A DNA stretch of 64,000 nucleotides, from positions 30,496 through 94,495 of the forward strand of contig JANXVG010000037.1 in NCBI GenBank assembly GCA_025351795.1. The letters run 5' to 3'. Below the pieces are notes generated by a model. The model did no database searches, was not told the origin of the DNA, and saw nothing but the letters and a program-made list of their open reading frames with translations. This DNA is from Salinibacterium sp. GTDB lineage: Bacteria; Actinomycetota; Actinomycetes; Actinomycetales; Microbacteriaceae. A program made the translations under genes and the position numbers. Shown in pieces: positions 1 to 7,093 of the stretch; the stretch's first letter is position 1, and each line of letters opens with the position of its first letter.

Positions 1-1011
1 CACCGCCTGCGGTGTGCCTCCCGCGAGAAACTCGAGAATTGCGCGCCCCGCAGCGCGTCCCTTCTCGACAGCCGGTTGAACGAGCGTGGTTAGGTCGTAT
101 GGGGCGACCCCATCGATGCGTGCGCCGTCGAAGCCAATGACACTCAGGTCGTGCGGAATGCGAAGCCCCAACTGCTCTGCCGCCCGGATGACGCCCACAG
201 CCAGCAGATCGCTTTGGGCGATGATGGCTGTCGGTCGATTCTCGTGATCGAGAAGCTCAATCCCCGCGGCCACCCCCTCCTCGATGCTGCTGCCGTTAGA
301 CACCCAACCGCCGATTGCGGGAAACACATCGCGCGCTCCGCGCAGCCGTTCGAGGGCGGTGAACCCGGTTCCTGCCGTCGCAGGCTCGGCTCGAAGCGGC
401 CGACTGCGCCGGCTGTCGTCGATAGGCAGGGAGACGATCGCAACGTGTGTGTGGCCAAGATCACGTAGATGCTGCGCCGCGACCCGCGACCCCGCGCGAT
501 TGTCGAGATCGATCGCAAGCACGCCGGCCCGGTGTTCTGCCTCGATGGCGACCATCGGGATTGCGCGACGCCGCAGGATAGCGACCGACTCGTCGAGGCG
601 ACGGCTGCACCCCACGAGTACGACCGCATCCAGGGGAGCAACAGCAATGCCGGAGTCTCCTGCCCCATTGTCGGTGAGCAACAGCAAGCCAACGCCGCCC
701 CCACCGGCCTCGTCGGCGATGCCATCAAGCAGTGCGATATTCATCGGGTCGCGAAACGCATCACGCAACCGGTCTTCCATAACGACGCCAATGATGCCCG
801 ACCGCCCCCGTCGCAATGATCGGGCGCGTGGGTCGGGCCCGTCGTAGTCGAGCGTGGCGGCGGCCGCGAGAACTTTGGCGCGGGTAGCCGCCGACACCGG
901 ACCGGCGCCGCTAAAAGCGAGAGATGCCGTCGACACAGACACTCCGGCGAGTGCCGCAACGGCCGCAAGGTTCGGCCGCGTCGGGCGCGCGTCACTTGCC
1001 AGCTTCTCCAT
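1..1011 (-). CDS. LacI-family transcriptional regulator, C-terminus cut by window edge
   Basis: Sugar-type LacI repressor: DNA-binding domain followed by a periplasmic-binding-protein-like ligand domain. The start is the ATG at 1011 (complement), and the frame stays open to base 1, giving 337 codons without a stop. The N-terminal helix-turn-helix lies at about residues 14-35 (core AAVAALAGVSVSTAS), followed by the hinge. The effector domain begins near residue 60 with RSGIIGVVMED and contains the family-like segment LSVIGFDGARIDG. LacI proteins usually have 330-350 residues, so probably only the last few are missing. It is divergent from an MFS transporter with a perfect palindrome between them, so control of that transporter and of itself is inferred. 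The effector is unknown. Confidence 0.9.
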   Translation of the reverse strand, partial: MEKLASDARPTRPNLAAVAALAGVSVSTASLAFSGAGPVSAATRAKVLAAAATLDYDGPDPRARSLRRGRSGIIGVVMEDRLRDAFRDPMNIALLDGIADEAGGGGVGLLLLTDNGAGDSGIAVAPLDAVVLVGCSRRLDESVAILRRRAIPMVAIEAEHRAGVLAIDLDNRAGSRVAAQHLRDLGHTHVAIVSLPIDDSRRSRPLRAEPATAGTGFTALERLRGARDVFPAIGGWVSNGSSIEEGVAAGIELLDHENRPTAIIAQSDLLAVGVIRAAEQLGLRIPHDLSVIGFDGARIDGVAPYDLTTLVQPAVEKGRAAGRAILEFLAGGTPQAV

Positions 1012-1039
1012 GGACTGTTAGTTTAGGCGAATAGACGTG

Positions 1040-1055
1040 GTCGAATCGATTCGAC
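1040..1055. promoter_or_regulatory. 16-bp perfect palindrome, probable LacI-family operator
   Basis: GTCGAATCGATTCGAC reads identically on both strands. It lies in the 76-bp gap between the divergent LacI gene (start 1011) and the MFS gene (start 1088). A central CG in a 14-20 bp palindrome is typical of LacI-family operators. The position fits repression of both genes; the binding protein is inferred from adjacency. Confidence 0.65.
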
Positions 1056-1087
1056 TCTTGCTGATCCACAACCCGCCAGGATGCCCG

Positions 1088-2320
1088 ATGTCACCTAAGA
1101 CCACGTCGCCCGGCGCTCTCACTACAAGCCAGACCCTCGCTTGGCGTAACGCCGTGTTCGCTATCTTCGCCCTGCCCGGAATTGCGATGGCCAGTTGGGC
1201 CTCGCGATTGCCCACCATCAAGGAGTCGCTCGGCATCGACCTCGGCCAAGCCGGCATCCTGATCTTTGCGATTGCCGTTGGATCGATCGTTGGCCTCGTC
1301 GCATCCAGTCACATAATTGCCCGCTACGGTGTGCGCGCGACAATTTTCGCAGGCTTGATCGTCATGGCCGCGACTATCATGACTGTCGGCCTCGGAGTGA
1401 CGTTCGGGCCGAGCTTTGCGATCGTGTTTGCCGGGCTCGTATTCTTCGGGGCAGCGATGGGCATGACAGATGTCGCGATGAATGTTTCGGGAGCCGCGAA
1501 CGAGCGCGCCTTCGGCCGCAACATCATGCCGATCTTTCATGCCTTTTTTAGCGGTGGCACGATGCTCGGCGCTGCCCTGGGGGCACTCGCGGAGGTCGCT
1601 CACGTTCCTCTCGCGATGCACGTCTTCGCGATCGCCGTGCTGATTGTCGTGGGGGCGATTGTCGCCACACGATTCCTGAAATCCGAGCACGTCATCGATG
1701 ACAGCGGCGAGACACTCGCAGCGAGTGACCACTCACGGTCGTGGCGAGGCCGCCTTCGCATCTGGCGCGATCCGCGAGTTCTGCTCATCGGAATTGTCGC
1801 TCTGGCCGCGGCGTTCGCCGAAGGGTCGGCCAACGATTGGCTCACGATCGCGATGGTCGACGGTCATGGTGTGACAAAGGCAACCGGCGCGCTCGTGTTT
1901 GGAATCTTCGTCACAGCCATGACGGCCGGGCGGCTCGGCGGTGTCTTCCTCCTTGATAAATTCGGGCGCGTGAGGGTGTTGCGTGGGTCGTTCCTGCTCG
2001 CAGCTGCAGGCTTGCTGCTTGTTATCTTCGTACCGAATCCGGTCGTCGCGGCGGCCGGAGTGGTGTTCTGGGGGCTGGGCTCTGCGCTCGGATTTCCGGT
2101 GGGGATGTCTGCGGCCGCCGATGATCCCAAGACGGCCGCCGCCCGAGTGAGCGCTGTCGCCACCATCGGCTACTTCGCATTCCTGGTGGGGCCGCCAGTG
2201 ATCGGCTTCCTCGGGCAGCGCGTCGGCATCCTCCACGCGTTGCTCGTCGTTCTCGTGCTTGCCGCACTCGGCGCGATCGTGGCCGGCGCCGCTCGGGAGC
2301 CCCAGCTGCGACCGGCTTAG
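1088..2320 (+). CDS. Major facilitator superfamily transporter (YbjJ-like)
   Basis: A membrane transporter of about 410 residues with around 12 hydrophobic segments, arranged as two six-helix halves separated by a hydrophilic loop (about residues 195-225). MFS loop signatures appear as ARYGVRATI between helices 2 and 3 and [12 protein letters not shown] between helices 8 and 9. I chose the ATG at 1088 because AGGA lies 6 nt upstream. A start at 1037 (GTG) would place the operator palindrome inside the gene. The closest family I recognise is the YbjJ-type MFS of unknown substrate. The divergent LacI gene suggests that expression responds to a small ligand. Confidence 0.85.
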   Translation: MSPKTTSPGALTTSQTLAWRNAVFAIFALPGIAMASWASRLPTIKESLGIDLGQAGILIFAIAVGSIVGLVASSHIIARYGVRATIFAGLIVMAATIMTVGLGVTFGPSFAIVFAGLVFFGAAMGMTDVAMNVSGAANERAFGRNIMPIFHAFFSGGTMLGAALGALAEVAHVPLAMHVFAIAVLIVVGAIVATRFLKSEHVIDDSGETLAASDHSRSWRGRLRIWRDPRVLLIGIVALAAAFAEGSANDWLTIAMVDGHGVTKATGALVFGIFVTAMTAGRLGGVFLLDKFGRVRVLRGSFLLAAAGLLLVIFVPNPVVAAAGVVFWGLGSALGFPVGMSAAADDPKTAAARVSAVATIGYFAFLVGPPVIGFLGQRVGILHALLVVLVLAALGAIVAGAAREPQLRPA

Positions 2321-2330
2321 ACTCAATTCC

Positions 2331-2492
2331 GTGCGTCGTGTGAGTGCGAAGTGCTCCGTCGCCTGTACCAGGCGACTCAACGCGCACCTGCCACGTGCGA
2401 CGCGACTGTTGCTGCTCAAAGCAGACGGCAGCGTGCTCGTGCATTCCGACTTCCTGAGCTACAAGCCGCTCAACTGGATGAGCCGCGCGTAG
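2331..2492 (+). pseudogene. Truncated 5' fragment of nucS
   Basis: An open frame from GTG 2331 to a stop at 2490-2492 encodes 53 residues. About 38 of the 53 match the first residues of the full NucS encoded at 4122, including [11 protein letters not shown] and [10 protein letters not shown]. Similarity ends right after LNWMS, which in NucS is the end of the N-terminal DNA-binding part, so the nuclease domain is absent. The fragment has the GC-rich codon use of the surrounding genome. It starts 10 bp after the MFS stop codon. It is best read as the displaced original 5' end of nucS or the remains of a second copy; a functional small protein is less likely. Confidence 0.8.
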
Positions 2493-2576
2493 GTGTGTGT
2501 CAAACCGGTCCTGAGAGTGAGCACACCTTGGCCTCGGGGTCTCTTTGTCGAGTGGGCTGCGCCGCAGGCTTGACTC

Positions 2577-3014
2577 GTGCCGCGCATCCTCATCACCGGC
2601 ATGTCCGGTGCCGGAAAGTCCTCGCTCCTCGCGGAGCTCGGTCGGCGCGGCTACCTTGCAGTCGATACCGATTACGACGGCTGGACGCGACCCGACGGCC
2701 TCTGGGACGAGCGGAGGATGACTGAGTTGCTGAGCTTCCGCATCGACGTGGTCGTGTCAGGAACGGTCGAGAACCAGGTCGATTTCTACGACCGCTTCGA
2801 GCATGTGGTCCTTCTGAGCGCTCCCGTCGAGGTGTTGGTCGAGCGCGTTGCGACCAGAACGAACAACCGCTACGGCGGCTCACCCGAGCAACAGGACGAG
2901 ATTCGCCGTTACGTCGCGGAGGTCGAGCCGTTGCTGAGGTCGGGAGCAACGGCGGAACTCGACGGTCGCCGTCCCGTGGCCGAACTGGCTGATGCGATCA
3001 ACGCCCTCGTGTAG
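2577..3014 (+). CDS. Small P-loop nucleotide kinase-like protein
   Basis: A 145-residue P-loop protein with the Walker A motif GMSGAGKSS at residues 8-16. A conserved acidic segment DTDYDGW follows at about residue 30, and an arginine-rich lid-like stretch VERVATRTNNRYG lies near residue 90. The layout resembles small kinases of the shikimate kinase, AAA_18 or dephospho-CoA kinase type. Actinobacterial relatives are annotated only as ATP-binding proteins, and the substrate is unknown. It starts at GTG 2577, whose first residues directly precede the P-loop as expected. It lies between the nucS fragment and a ribbon-helix-helix gene. Confidence 0.75.
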   Translation: MPRILITGMSGAGKSSLLAELGRRGYLAVDTDYDGWTRPDGLWDERRMTELLSFRIDVVVSGTVENQVDFYDRFEHVVLLSAPVEVLVERVATRTNNRYGGSPEQQDEIRRYVAEVEPLLRSGATAELDGRRPVAELADAINALV

Positions 3015-3068
3015 GGACAACCTCTGGTTCCGCTCGACGCGCAGCGCATTTCGTATGACGATGAATTC

Positions 3069-3443
3069 GTGAAGCGCATCATCCAAGGCCACGAAGTCGA
3101 TGAGTCGCGGGTCGATGAGTGGGCGGTAGAAGCCGGATACGACATCGACCAGCTCCGCGCCCGCTGGGGTCGCGCCCCGCGTGGAGCCACGGCCGCGCAG
3201 GTCATTCCCGTCCGCTTGACACCTGACGAGCTCGCCGCGGTCATGGCGCGCGCCGAGCGGGAGGGACTGAATCGCTCCGAGGCGATCCGAGCCGCGCTCG
3301 ACGCCTGGCGCACGTCGCGCGAGACACCATGGCATTCCCTGAACTCTCGCCTCCACGCGCCAGCCGACCCTGAGGTCACGCTCTTCCAGGAGCCGGAAAC
3401 CCTCAACCGACGTCGCGCCCGGCCCGGTTTCAAGAAACCTTGA
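3069..3443 (+). CDS. Ribbon-helix-helix (CopG/Arc-like) protein, possible orphan antitoxin
   Basis: A 124-residue protein. Residues 45-80 form a ribbon-helix-helix pattern: a beta strand (QVIPVRLTPDEL), a helix (AAVMARAERE), a turn (GLNRS) and a second helix (EAIRAALDAW). The N-terminal 40 residues are acidic and helical, and the C-terminal tail is basic. Such proteins are usually DNA-binding antitoxins or small regulators. No partner toxin follows on the same strand, and the convergent neighbour is a complete ParE-type pair with its own antitoxin. The GTG at 3069 is the first good start after an in-frame stop at 3012-3014. It could regulate the P-loop gene upstream, but nothing shows this directly. 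Confidence 0.65.
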   Translation: MKRIIQGHEVDESRVDEWAVEAGYDIDQLRARWGRAPRGATAAQVIPVRLTPDELAAVMARAEREGLNRSEAIRAALDAWRTSRETPWHSLNSRLHAPADPEVTLFQEPETLNRRRARPGFKKP

Positions 3444-3508
3444 ACGGCATGGCGTGGGGCTCGTGAGGCACTGTTTCCCAGCTCAGCCCTGCGATGGCCG
3501 ACCCGAGA

Positions 3509-3814
3509 CTACACCAACCGATCGGCGAACCGCTGACGATCCTGGGCATCGCCGACGACGGCGATTATCCGCACAACGCGCGTCTGCTGGTTTACGCGGT
3601 ACCAAAGTTGGCAGGGGAATACGCCGAGCTGCCAGCGTCGCACGTCAGCGCTGATGACGCCACCAATCTCAATGTGGTCGACCAATAGACGGGCTGCCGT
3701 AAAGACCTCTGCCACGAAACGGCCGGTCTGATGCGGCGCGACTTCGTCGTAATAGGTCTGTTCCCGAAGAAAGTCGCGTTCGGCGTTTGAACTGACCCGA
3801 GCGCTGAACGTCAC
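3509..3814 (-). CDS. RelE/ParE-family toxin
   Basis: A 101-residue toxin component of a type II toxin-antitoxin pair. The family pattern is visible: an N-terminal helix with AERDFLREQTYYDEVAP, a middle GRFVAEVFTA helix, and the C-terminal strands FPCQLWYRVNQQ and VVRIIAVVGDAQDRQRF, which correspond to the usual F-P-Y-x-L-x-Y and I-x-A-V-x-H strands. The expected histidine in the last strand is replaced here (AVVGD). ParE-type members poison gyrase, whereas RelE-type members cleave mRNA; the sequence does not decide between them. The start codon overlaps the antitoxin stop by 4 bp (ATGA), so the two are translationally coupled. Confidence 0.8.
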   Translation of the reverse strand: MTFSARVSSNAERDFLREQTYYDEVAPHQTGRFVAEVFTAARLLVDHIEIGGVISADVRRWQLGVFPCQLWYRVNQQTRVVRIIAVVGDAQDRQRFADRLV

Positions 3815-4041
3815 GCAGTGCGCTTTGCCCGACGGGCCAGCGTCTTTCGCTCAAGTTCTTCGAGCGAGATGTAATCATCGTGGTTCGCCGCATCGTCCTC
3901 GGCAAACCGTTCGGTTAGGAGCGAGGAAAGTTCCGGCGTGAGGTACTCGCTGACGACGGACGCCTCGATCGCGTCGCGGAGTTCAAGGCGTGAGCCCGCA
4001 TCGAGCTTCATTACCTGCTCCAGCAGCGCACTATCGACCAT
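3811..4041 (-). CDS. Antitoxin of ParE-type module
   Basis: A 76-residue acidic helical protein with EQVMKLDAGSRLELRDAIEASV at the N-terminus. This resembles the addiction-module component family, which begins with a 'x-L-x-x-x-E-R-L-x-L-x-x-x-L' helix. The C-terminal part (DDYISLEELERKTLARRAKRT) is a charged helix of the kind that wraps around a ParE toxin. It is the first gene of a two-gene operon with the toxin. An inverted repeat 8 nt upstream of its start is a likely autoregulatory operator. Confidence 0.75.
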   Translation of the reverse strand: MVDSALLEQVMKLDAGSRLELRDAIEASVVSEYLTPELSSLLTERFAEDDAANHDDYISLEELERKTLARRAKRTA

Positions 4042-4048
4042 GTTGCAA

Positions 4049-4070
4049 TGGTATGCGCGACCACATACCA
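4049..4070 (-). promoter_or_regulatory. Inverted repeat upstream of the toxin-antitoxin operon
   Basis: TGGTATG at 4049-4055 and CATACCA at 4064-4070 form a perfect 7-bp inverted repeat with an 8-bp spacer. It sits just ahead of the antitoxin start at 4041, where the antitoxin of such modules typically binds to repress its own operon. Regulation is inferred from position. Confidence 0.6.
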
Positions 4071-4121
4071 GAGAAGGCTCCGCGCCACATCGTAGAGAAC
4101 GCGACCCGGTAGCGTGGAGTA

Positions 4122-4817
4122 ATGCGTCTCGTCATCGCCCGCTGCTCGGTGGACTACGCCGGACGGCTAAGCGCCCACTTGCCTTTAGCCACAAGGCTTT
4201 TGGTAGTAAAAGCAGACGGCTCGGTGCTCGTCCATAGCGATTCACTCAGCTATAAACCTTTGAACTGGATGAGCCCGCCCTGCAGTCTCGCAATCATCGA
4301 GCCCGATTCTGATCAACGGGATGCTGGCGTCACCGAGATCTGGAAGGTCGCGCAGGCGAAGACGGCCGACCTGCTGGTGATCTCGATTCATCAGGTGCTG
4401 CACGACTCGAGGCATGAGCTCGGCGTGGACCCCGGCCTGCGCAAGGACGGCGTTGAGGCGCACCTGCAGAAACTGCTCGCCGACAACATCGATCTGCTCG
4501 GCGAAGGTTACCGGCTGGTTCGGCGCGAGTACATGACGGCGATCGGCCCCGTCGATATTCTGGCGACGGATGCTGGCGGCGGCTCGGTTGCGATCGAGAT
4601 CAAGCGGCGGGGGGACATCGATGGCCTCGAGCAACTCACTCGGTATCTAGAGCTCATGAACCGGGATCCGCGGCTCGCGCCCGTTGCTGGAATATTCGCG
4701 GCACAAGAGATCAAGCCTCAAGCCCGGATGCTCGCCCGCGATCGCGGCATTCGCTGCCTGCTGCTCGACTACGACGCGATGCGCGGCCTCGATGACTCGC
4801 ATTCGCGACTGTTCTAG
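4122..4817 (+). CDS. nucS: Mismatch-specific endonuclease NucS (EndoMS)
   Basis: NucS makes double-strand cuts at mismatched bases and is the core of the MutS/MutL-independent mismatch repair of actinobacteria and archaea. The 231-residue protein has an N-terminal DNA-binding domain ([42 protein letters not shown]) and a C-terminal RecB-like nuclease domain. The latter includes [30 protein letters not shown] and the conserved [22 protein letters not shown]. The extreme C-terminus SRLF resembles the NucS beta-clamp-binding tail; the clamp gene dnaN is in the same window. The first ~150 bp use codons such as TTA, AGG, GTA and AAA that are rare in the rest of the gene, which suggests a mosaic origin. 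Confidence 0.95.
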   Translation: MRLVIARCSVDYAGRLSAHLPLATRLLVVKADGSVLVHSDSLSYKPLNWMSPPCSLAIIEPDSDQRDAGVTEIWKVAQAKTADLLVISIHQVLHDSRHELGVDPGLRKDGVEAHLQKLLADNIDLLGEGYRLVRREYMTAIGPVDILATDAGGGSVAIEIKRRGDIDGLEQLTRYLELMNRDPRLAPVAGIFAAQEIKPQARMLARDRGIRCLLLDYDAMRGLDDSHSRLF

Positions 4818-4842
4818 CCAAGCAAGTTAGGGTTTCTTATAC

Positions 4843-5499
4843 ATGAAACAGCCGTTCTCCGCCATCCTGTTCGACCTCGACGGAACGATCGTCGACTCGG
4901 CGCCCGGCATCACCGCAACGCTCGCGCATACCTTCGAGCGACTCGGGCTCGCGATTCCCACGCCAGCCGAACTAGTTGCGTACGTTGGGCCGCCAATTCT
5001 CGATTCGTTCCGCGATCTGGCTGGGTTCTCGTTCGACGAGTCGGAGCGCGCACTCGGGATCTACCGCGCCGAGTACCTCTCGACCGGGGTATTCAATGCG
5101 ACCGTGTACCCGGGAGTGGAGAATGTGTTGCGGGCGATCCACGAGAGTGACGTGGCGCTGTCGCTTGCGACCTCCAAACCCGAGCAGCCGGCGAAACTCA
5201 TCCTCGACCGGCTAGGCCTTCTACCCTACTTCGACGTGATCACGGGGGCGTCTGATGACGAGGTGCGCAGCGCGAAGAAGGACGTCGTCGAGGAGGCTCT
5301 CGAACGGCTGCGCGCGTTAGGTGCCGAGCTCAACAACCCGGTCATGGTCGGCGACCGCGAGCACGACGTCGCGGGCGCCGCACACCACGGCATTCCGACG
5401 ATTTTCGTCAAGTGGGGCTATGGTTCGCCGGCGGAAGAGGTCGGCACGATCGCGGTAGCGAAGACCGCACCCGAACTGCAACGACTACTGCTCGGCTAA
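4843..5499 (+). CDS. gph: HAD-family phosphatase, phosphoglycolate phosphatase-like
   Basis: A HAD hydrolase of 218 residues. Motif I FDLDGTIVDS (residues 9-18) carries the nucleophilic Asp, motif II is LATSKPEQP, motif III lysine is in SAKKDVVEE, and motif IV is MVGDREHDVAGA. A C1-type helical cap lies between motifs I and II (about residues 20-85). This arrangement fits Gph/PpaX-like phosphatases, which remove phosphate from 2-phosphoglycolate or other small phosphates. It is 25 bp downstream of nucS on the same strand and converges with the srs operon. The exact substrate cannot be read from the sequence, so the symbol is tentative. Confidence 0.8.
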   Translation: MKQPFSAILFDLDGTIVDSAPGITATLAHTFERLGLAIPTPAELVAYVGPPILDSFRDLAGFSFDESERALGIYRAEYLSTGVFNATVYPGVENVLRAIHESDVALSLATSKPEQPAKLILDRLGLLPYFDVITGASDDEVRSAKKDVVEEALERLRALGAELNNPVMVGDREHDVAGAAHHGIPTIFVKWGYGSPAEEVGTIAVAKTAPELQRLLLG

Positions 5500-5520
5500 G
5501 TTGCCCGGCCCGAGCGGGCG

Positions 5521-6549
5521 TTAGCGGGCGAGGCGTTCCACGATCGAACCGTACAGCACGGGAAACGCCCGTGCGGCGGGCACGATGCCCGCGCGCAGCG
5601 GACCAGTCGCCACCCCGACCAAGGCTGTCGTGAGCAGTCGAAAGTCGCGAGTTGCACGGTTCCACGCTTGCGCATAGTCCTGCGGACGACCCGCGACCAC
5701 GCACTCGACGGCGGCGCGCGCCTGCTCGAACCCCACCCGCAGCCCTTCACCGGTGATCGCATCGATGTAGCCGGAGGCGTCCCCGACGAGAAGAACCCGA
5801 CCAATCACCGCACTCGCCGCTCGCTGTCGGAACGGCCCGGCGCCACGCAGGGTGCTGGCAACCGCCACACCGCAGAGGCGTCCGGCCAGTTCGGGGATGG
5901 CGGCGAGCGCGGCCTCGAAGTTCAGTTGCCGGGTACCGAGCATCGCAATACCGACGAGATTCTCGCTCACCGGAGTTACGTAGGCCTCGACGCGGTCGCT
6001 CCAATACACCTCGATGAGGTCACTCCACGGTTCAACGGTAAAGTGCTGCCGCAGACCGAATCGACGACCCCCGCGTGCTACCTCCCGGTCAAGCCCGACG
6101 TTCCTGCGCACCGCCGAGTGCAGACCATCGCATCCGAATGCATAGCGTGCACGGATGCCGCTCACGGTCACACCACCCGCGTCGTGCACCAGCGTGTCAA
6201 CCCGATCGTCGATTCTGCGCACGCCGAGTTGCGCTGCCCGGGTGGCTAGCGCGTCGTGCAAGGTCGTTCTCCGAACGCCGCGACCCTCGCCAACGCGAAA
6301 GCGGTGGTCGGCGTGCCGAGATCCGCTGCGGTAGCTCACTCCACGCAATGGCATTCCCTCCGGATCGACACCCAAGCGGGCCAGTTGTGCGAGCGCGCCA
6401 GGCATGAGCCCCTCCCCACACGCCTTATCGATGGCGTCATGCCGCGGTTCGATGACGGCAACAGTGAGGCCGGCCAGTCGTGCCTCGATGCTCGCGGCAA
6501 GGCCAACCGGGCCCGCGCCGATGATGACGAGATCGACATCCGCTGTCAT
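5521..6549 (-). CDS. FAD-dependent oxidoreductase, SrsC-like
   Basis: A flavoprotein of 342 residues in the geranylgeranyl reductase / aromatic hydroxylase group. The FAD dinucleotide-binding motif GAGPVGLAASIEARLAG is at residues 11-27. A second FAD site VLLVGDASGYIDAITGEGL lies near residue 270, and CACGEGLMP is replaced by KACGEGLMP near residue 43, a signature of this group. It is the third gene of an operon with a type III polyketide synthase and an ICMT-like methyltransferase, 13 bp behind the latter. In Streptomyces griseus the equivalent SrsC hydroxylates alkylresorcinol products to give quinone-type lipids. The role here is inferred from that synteny. Confidence 0.8.
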   Translation of the reverse strand: MTADVDLVIIGAGPVGLAASIEARLAGLTVAVIEPRHDAIDKACGEGLMPGALAQLARLGVDPEGMPLRGVSYRSGSRHADHRFRVGEGRGVRRTTLHDALATRAAQLGVRRIDDRVDTLVHDAGGVTVSGIRARYAFGCDGLHSAVRRNVGLDREVARGGRRFGLRQHFTVEPWSDLIEVYWSDRVEAYVTPVSENLVGIAMLGTRQLNFEAALAAIPELAGRLCGVAVASTLRGAGPFRQRAASAVIGRVLLVGDASGYIDAITGEGLRVGFEQARAAVECVVAGRPQDYAQAWNRATRDFRLLTTALVGVATGPLRAGIVPAARAFPVLYGSIVERLAR

Positions 6550-6562
6550 GGCAGTGTCACTT

Positions 6563-7093
6563 TCATGAGCGCAACGATCCCAGTGCCCGGTTCTCGGTCG
6601 GAATGCGAAACCGCAGAATCAGAATGGCATTGAGCACCGTGAAGACCACAGCGGTAACCCACGCGGTGTGCACGAGTGGCAACGCAATGCCCTCCGCGGC
6701 GACCACGACATAATTCGGATGCGGCAGCCAACTCCACCGATACGGTCCGCGGCGCACAACGCGTGCCGCACCTGGCACCACGATCACGCGCGTGTTCCAC
6801 TGGTCACCGAGGGCCCAGATGATCCAATATCGACTCGCTTGGCAGAGCAGCGCGATAACGAGCATCGGCCAGCCGAGCGCGGGGATGAACGGACGCCCCA
6901 GAATTACCACTTCCGCGATGCACGCAACCAGAAATCCGGTGTGCAGAGTGACCATCCAGGGAAAGTGCCGCCGACCGTATTCGATGCCCCCCTGCGCGAC
7001 GGCAATTGCGGCGTGACGGCGAGAAATGACGAGCTCGAAGATGCGCTCACCTCCCGTGATGAGTATGAGCACGACGTAGAGCGCGACGCTCAT
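6563..7093 (-). CDS. ICMT-family methyltransferase, SrsB/BpsB-like
   Basis: A membrane protein of about 176 residues with four or five hydrophobic segments. The cofactor-binding C-terminal half has the isoprenylcysteine carboxyl methyltransferase pattern: ASRYWIIWALGDQWNTRV, VVRRGPYRW and LPHPNYV. In phenolic-lipid operons (srsB, bpsB/ypbQ) such enzymes O-methylate alkylresorcinols or alkylpyrones made by the neighbouring type III polyketide synthase. I start it at the ATG at 7093, which overlaps the synthase stop codon (ATGA); a GTG at 7102 is also possible. The substrate is inferred from the operon. Confidence 0.85.
   Translation of the reverse strand: MSVALYVVLILITGGERIFELVISRRHAAIAVAQGGIEYGRRHFPWMVTLHTGFLVACIAEVVILGRPFIPALGWPMLVIALLCQASRYWIIWALGDQWNTRVIVVPGAARVVRRGPYRWSWLPHPNYVVVAAEGIALPLVHTAWVTAVVFTVLNAILILRFRIPTENRALGSLRS

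Noticed and set aside
3494..3688. A 64-codon + strand frame opposite the ParE-type toxin
   Set aside because: The toxin on the complement has clear family motifs and operon structure, so this frame is a shadow.
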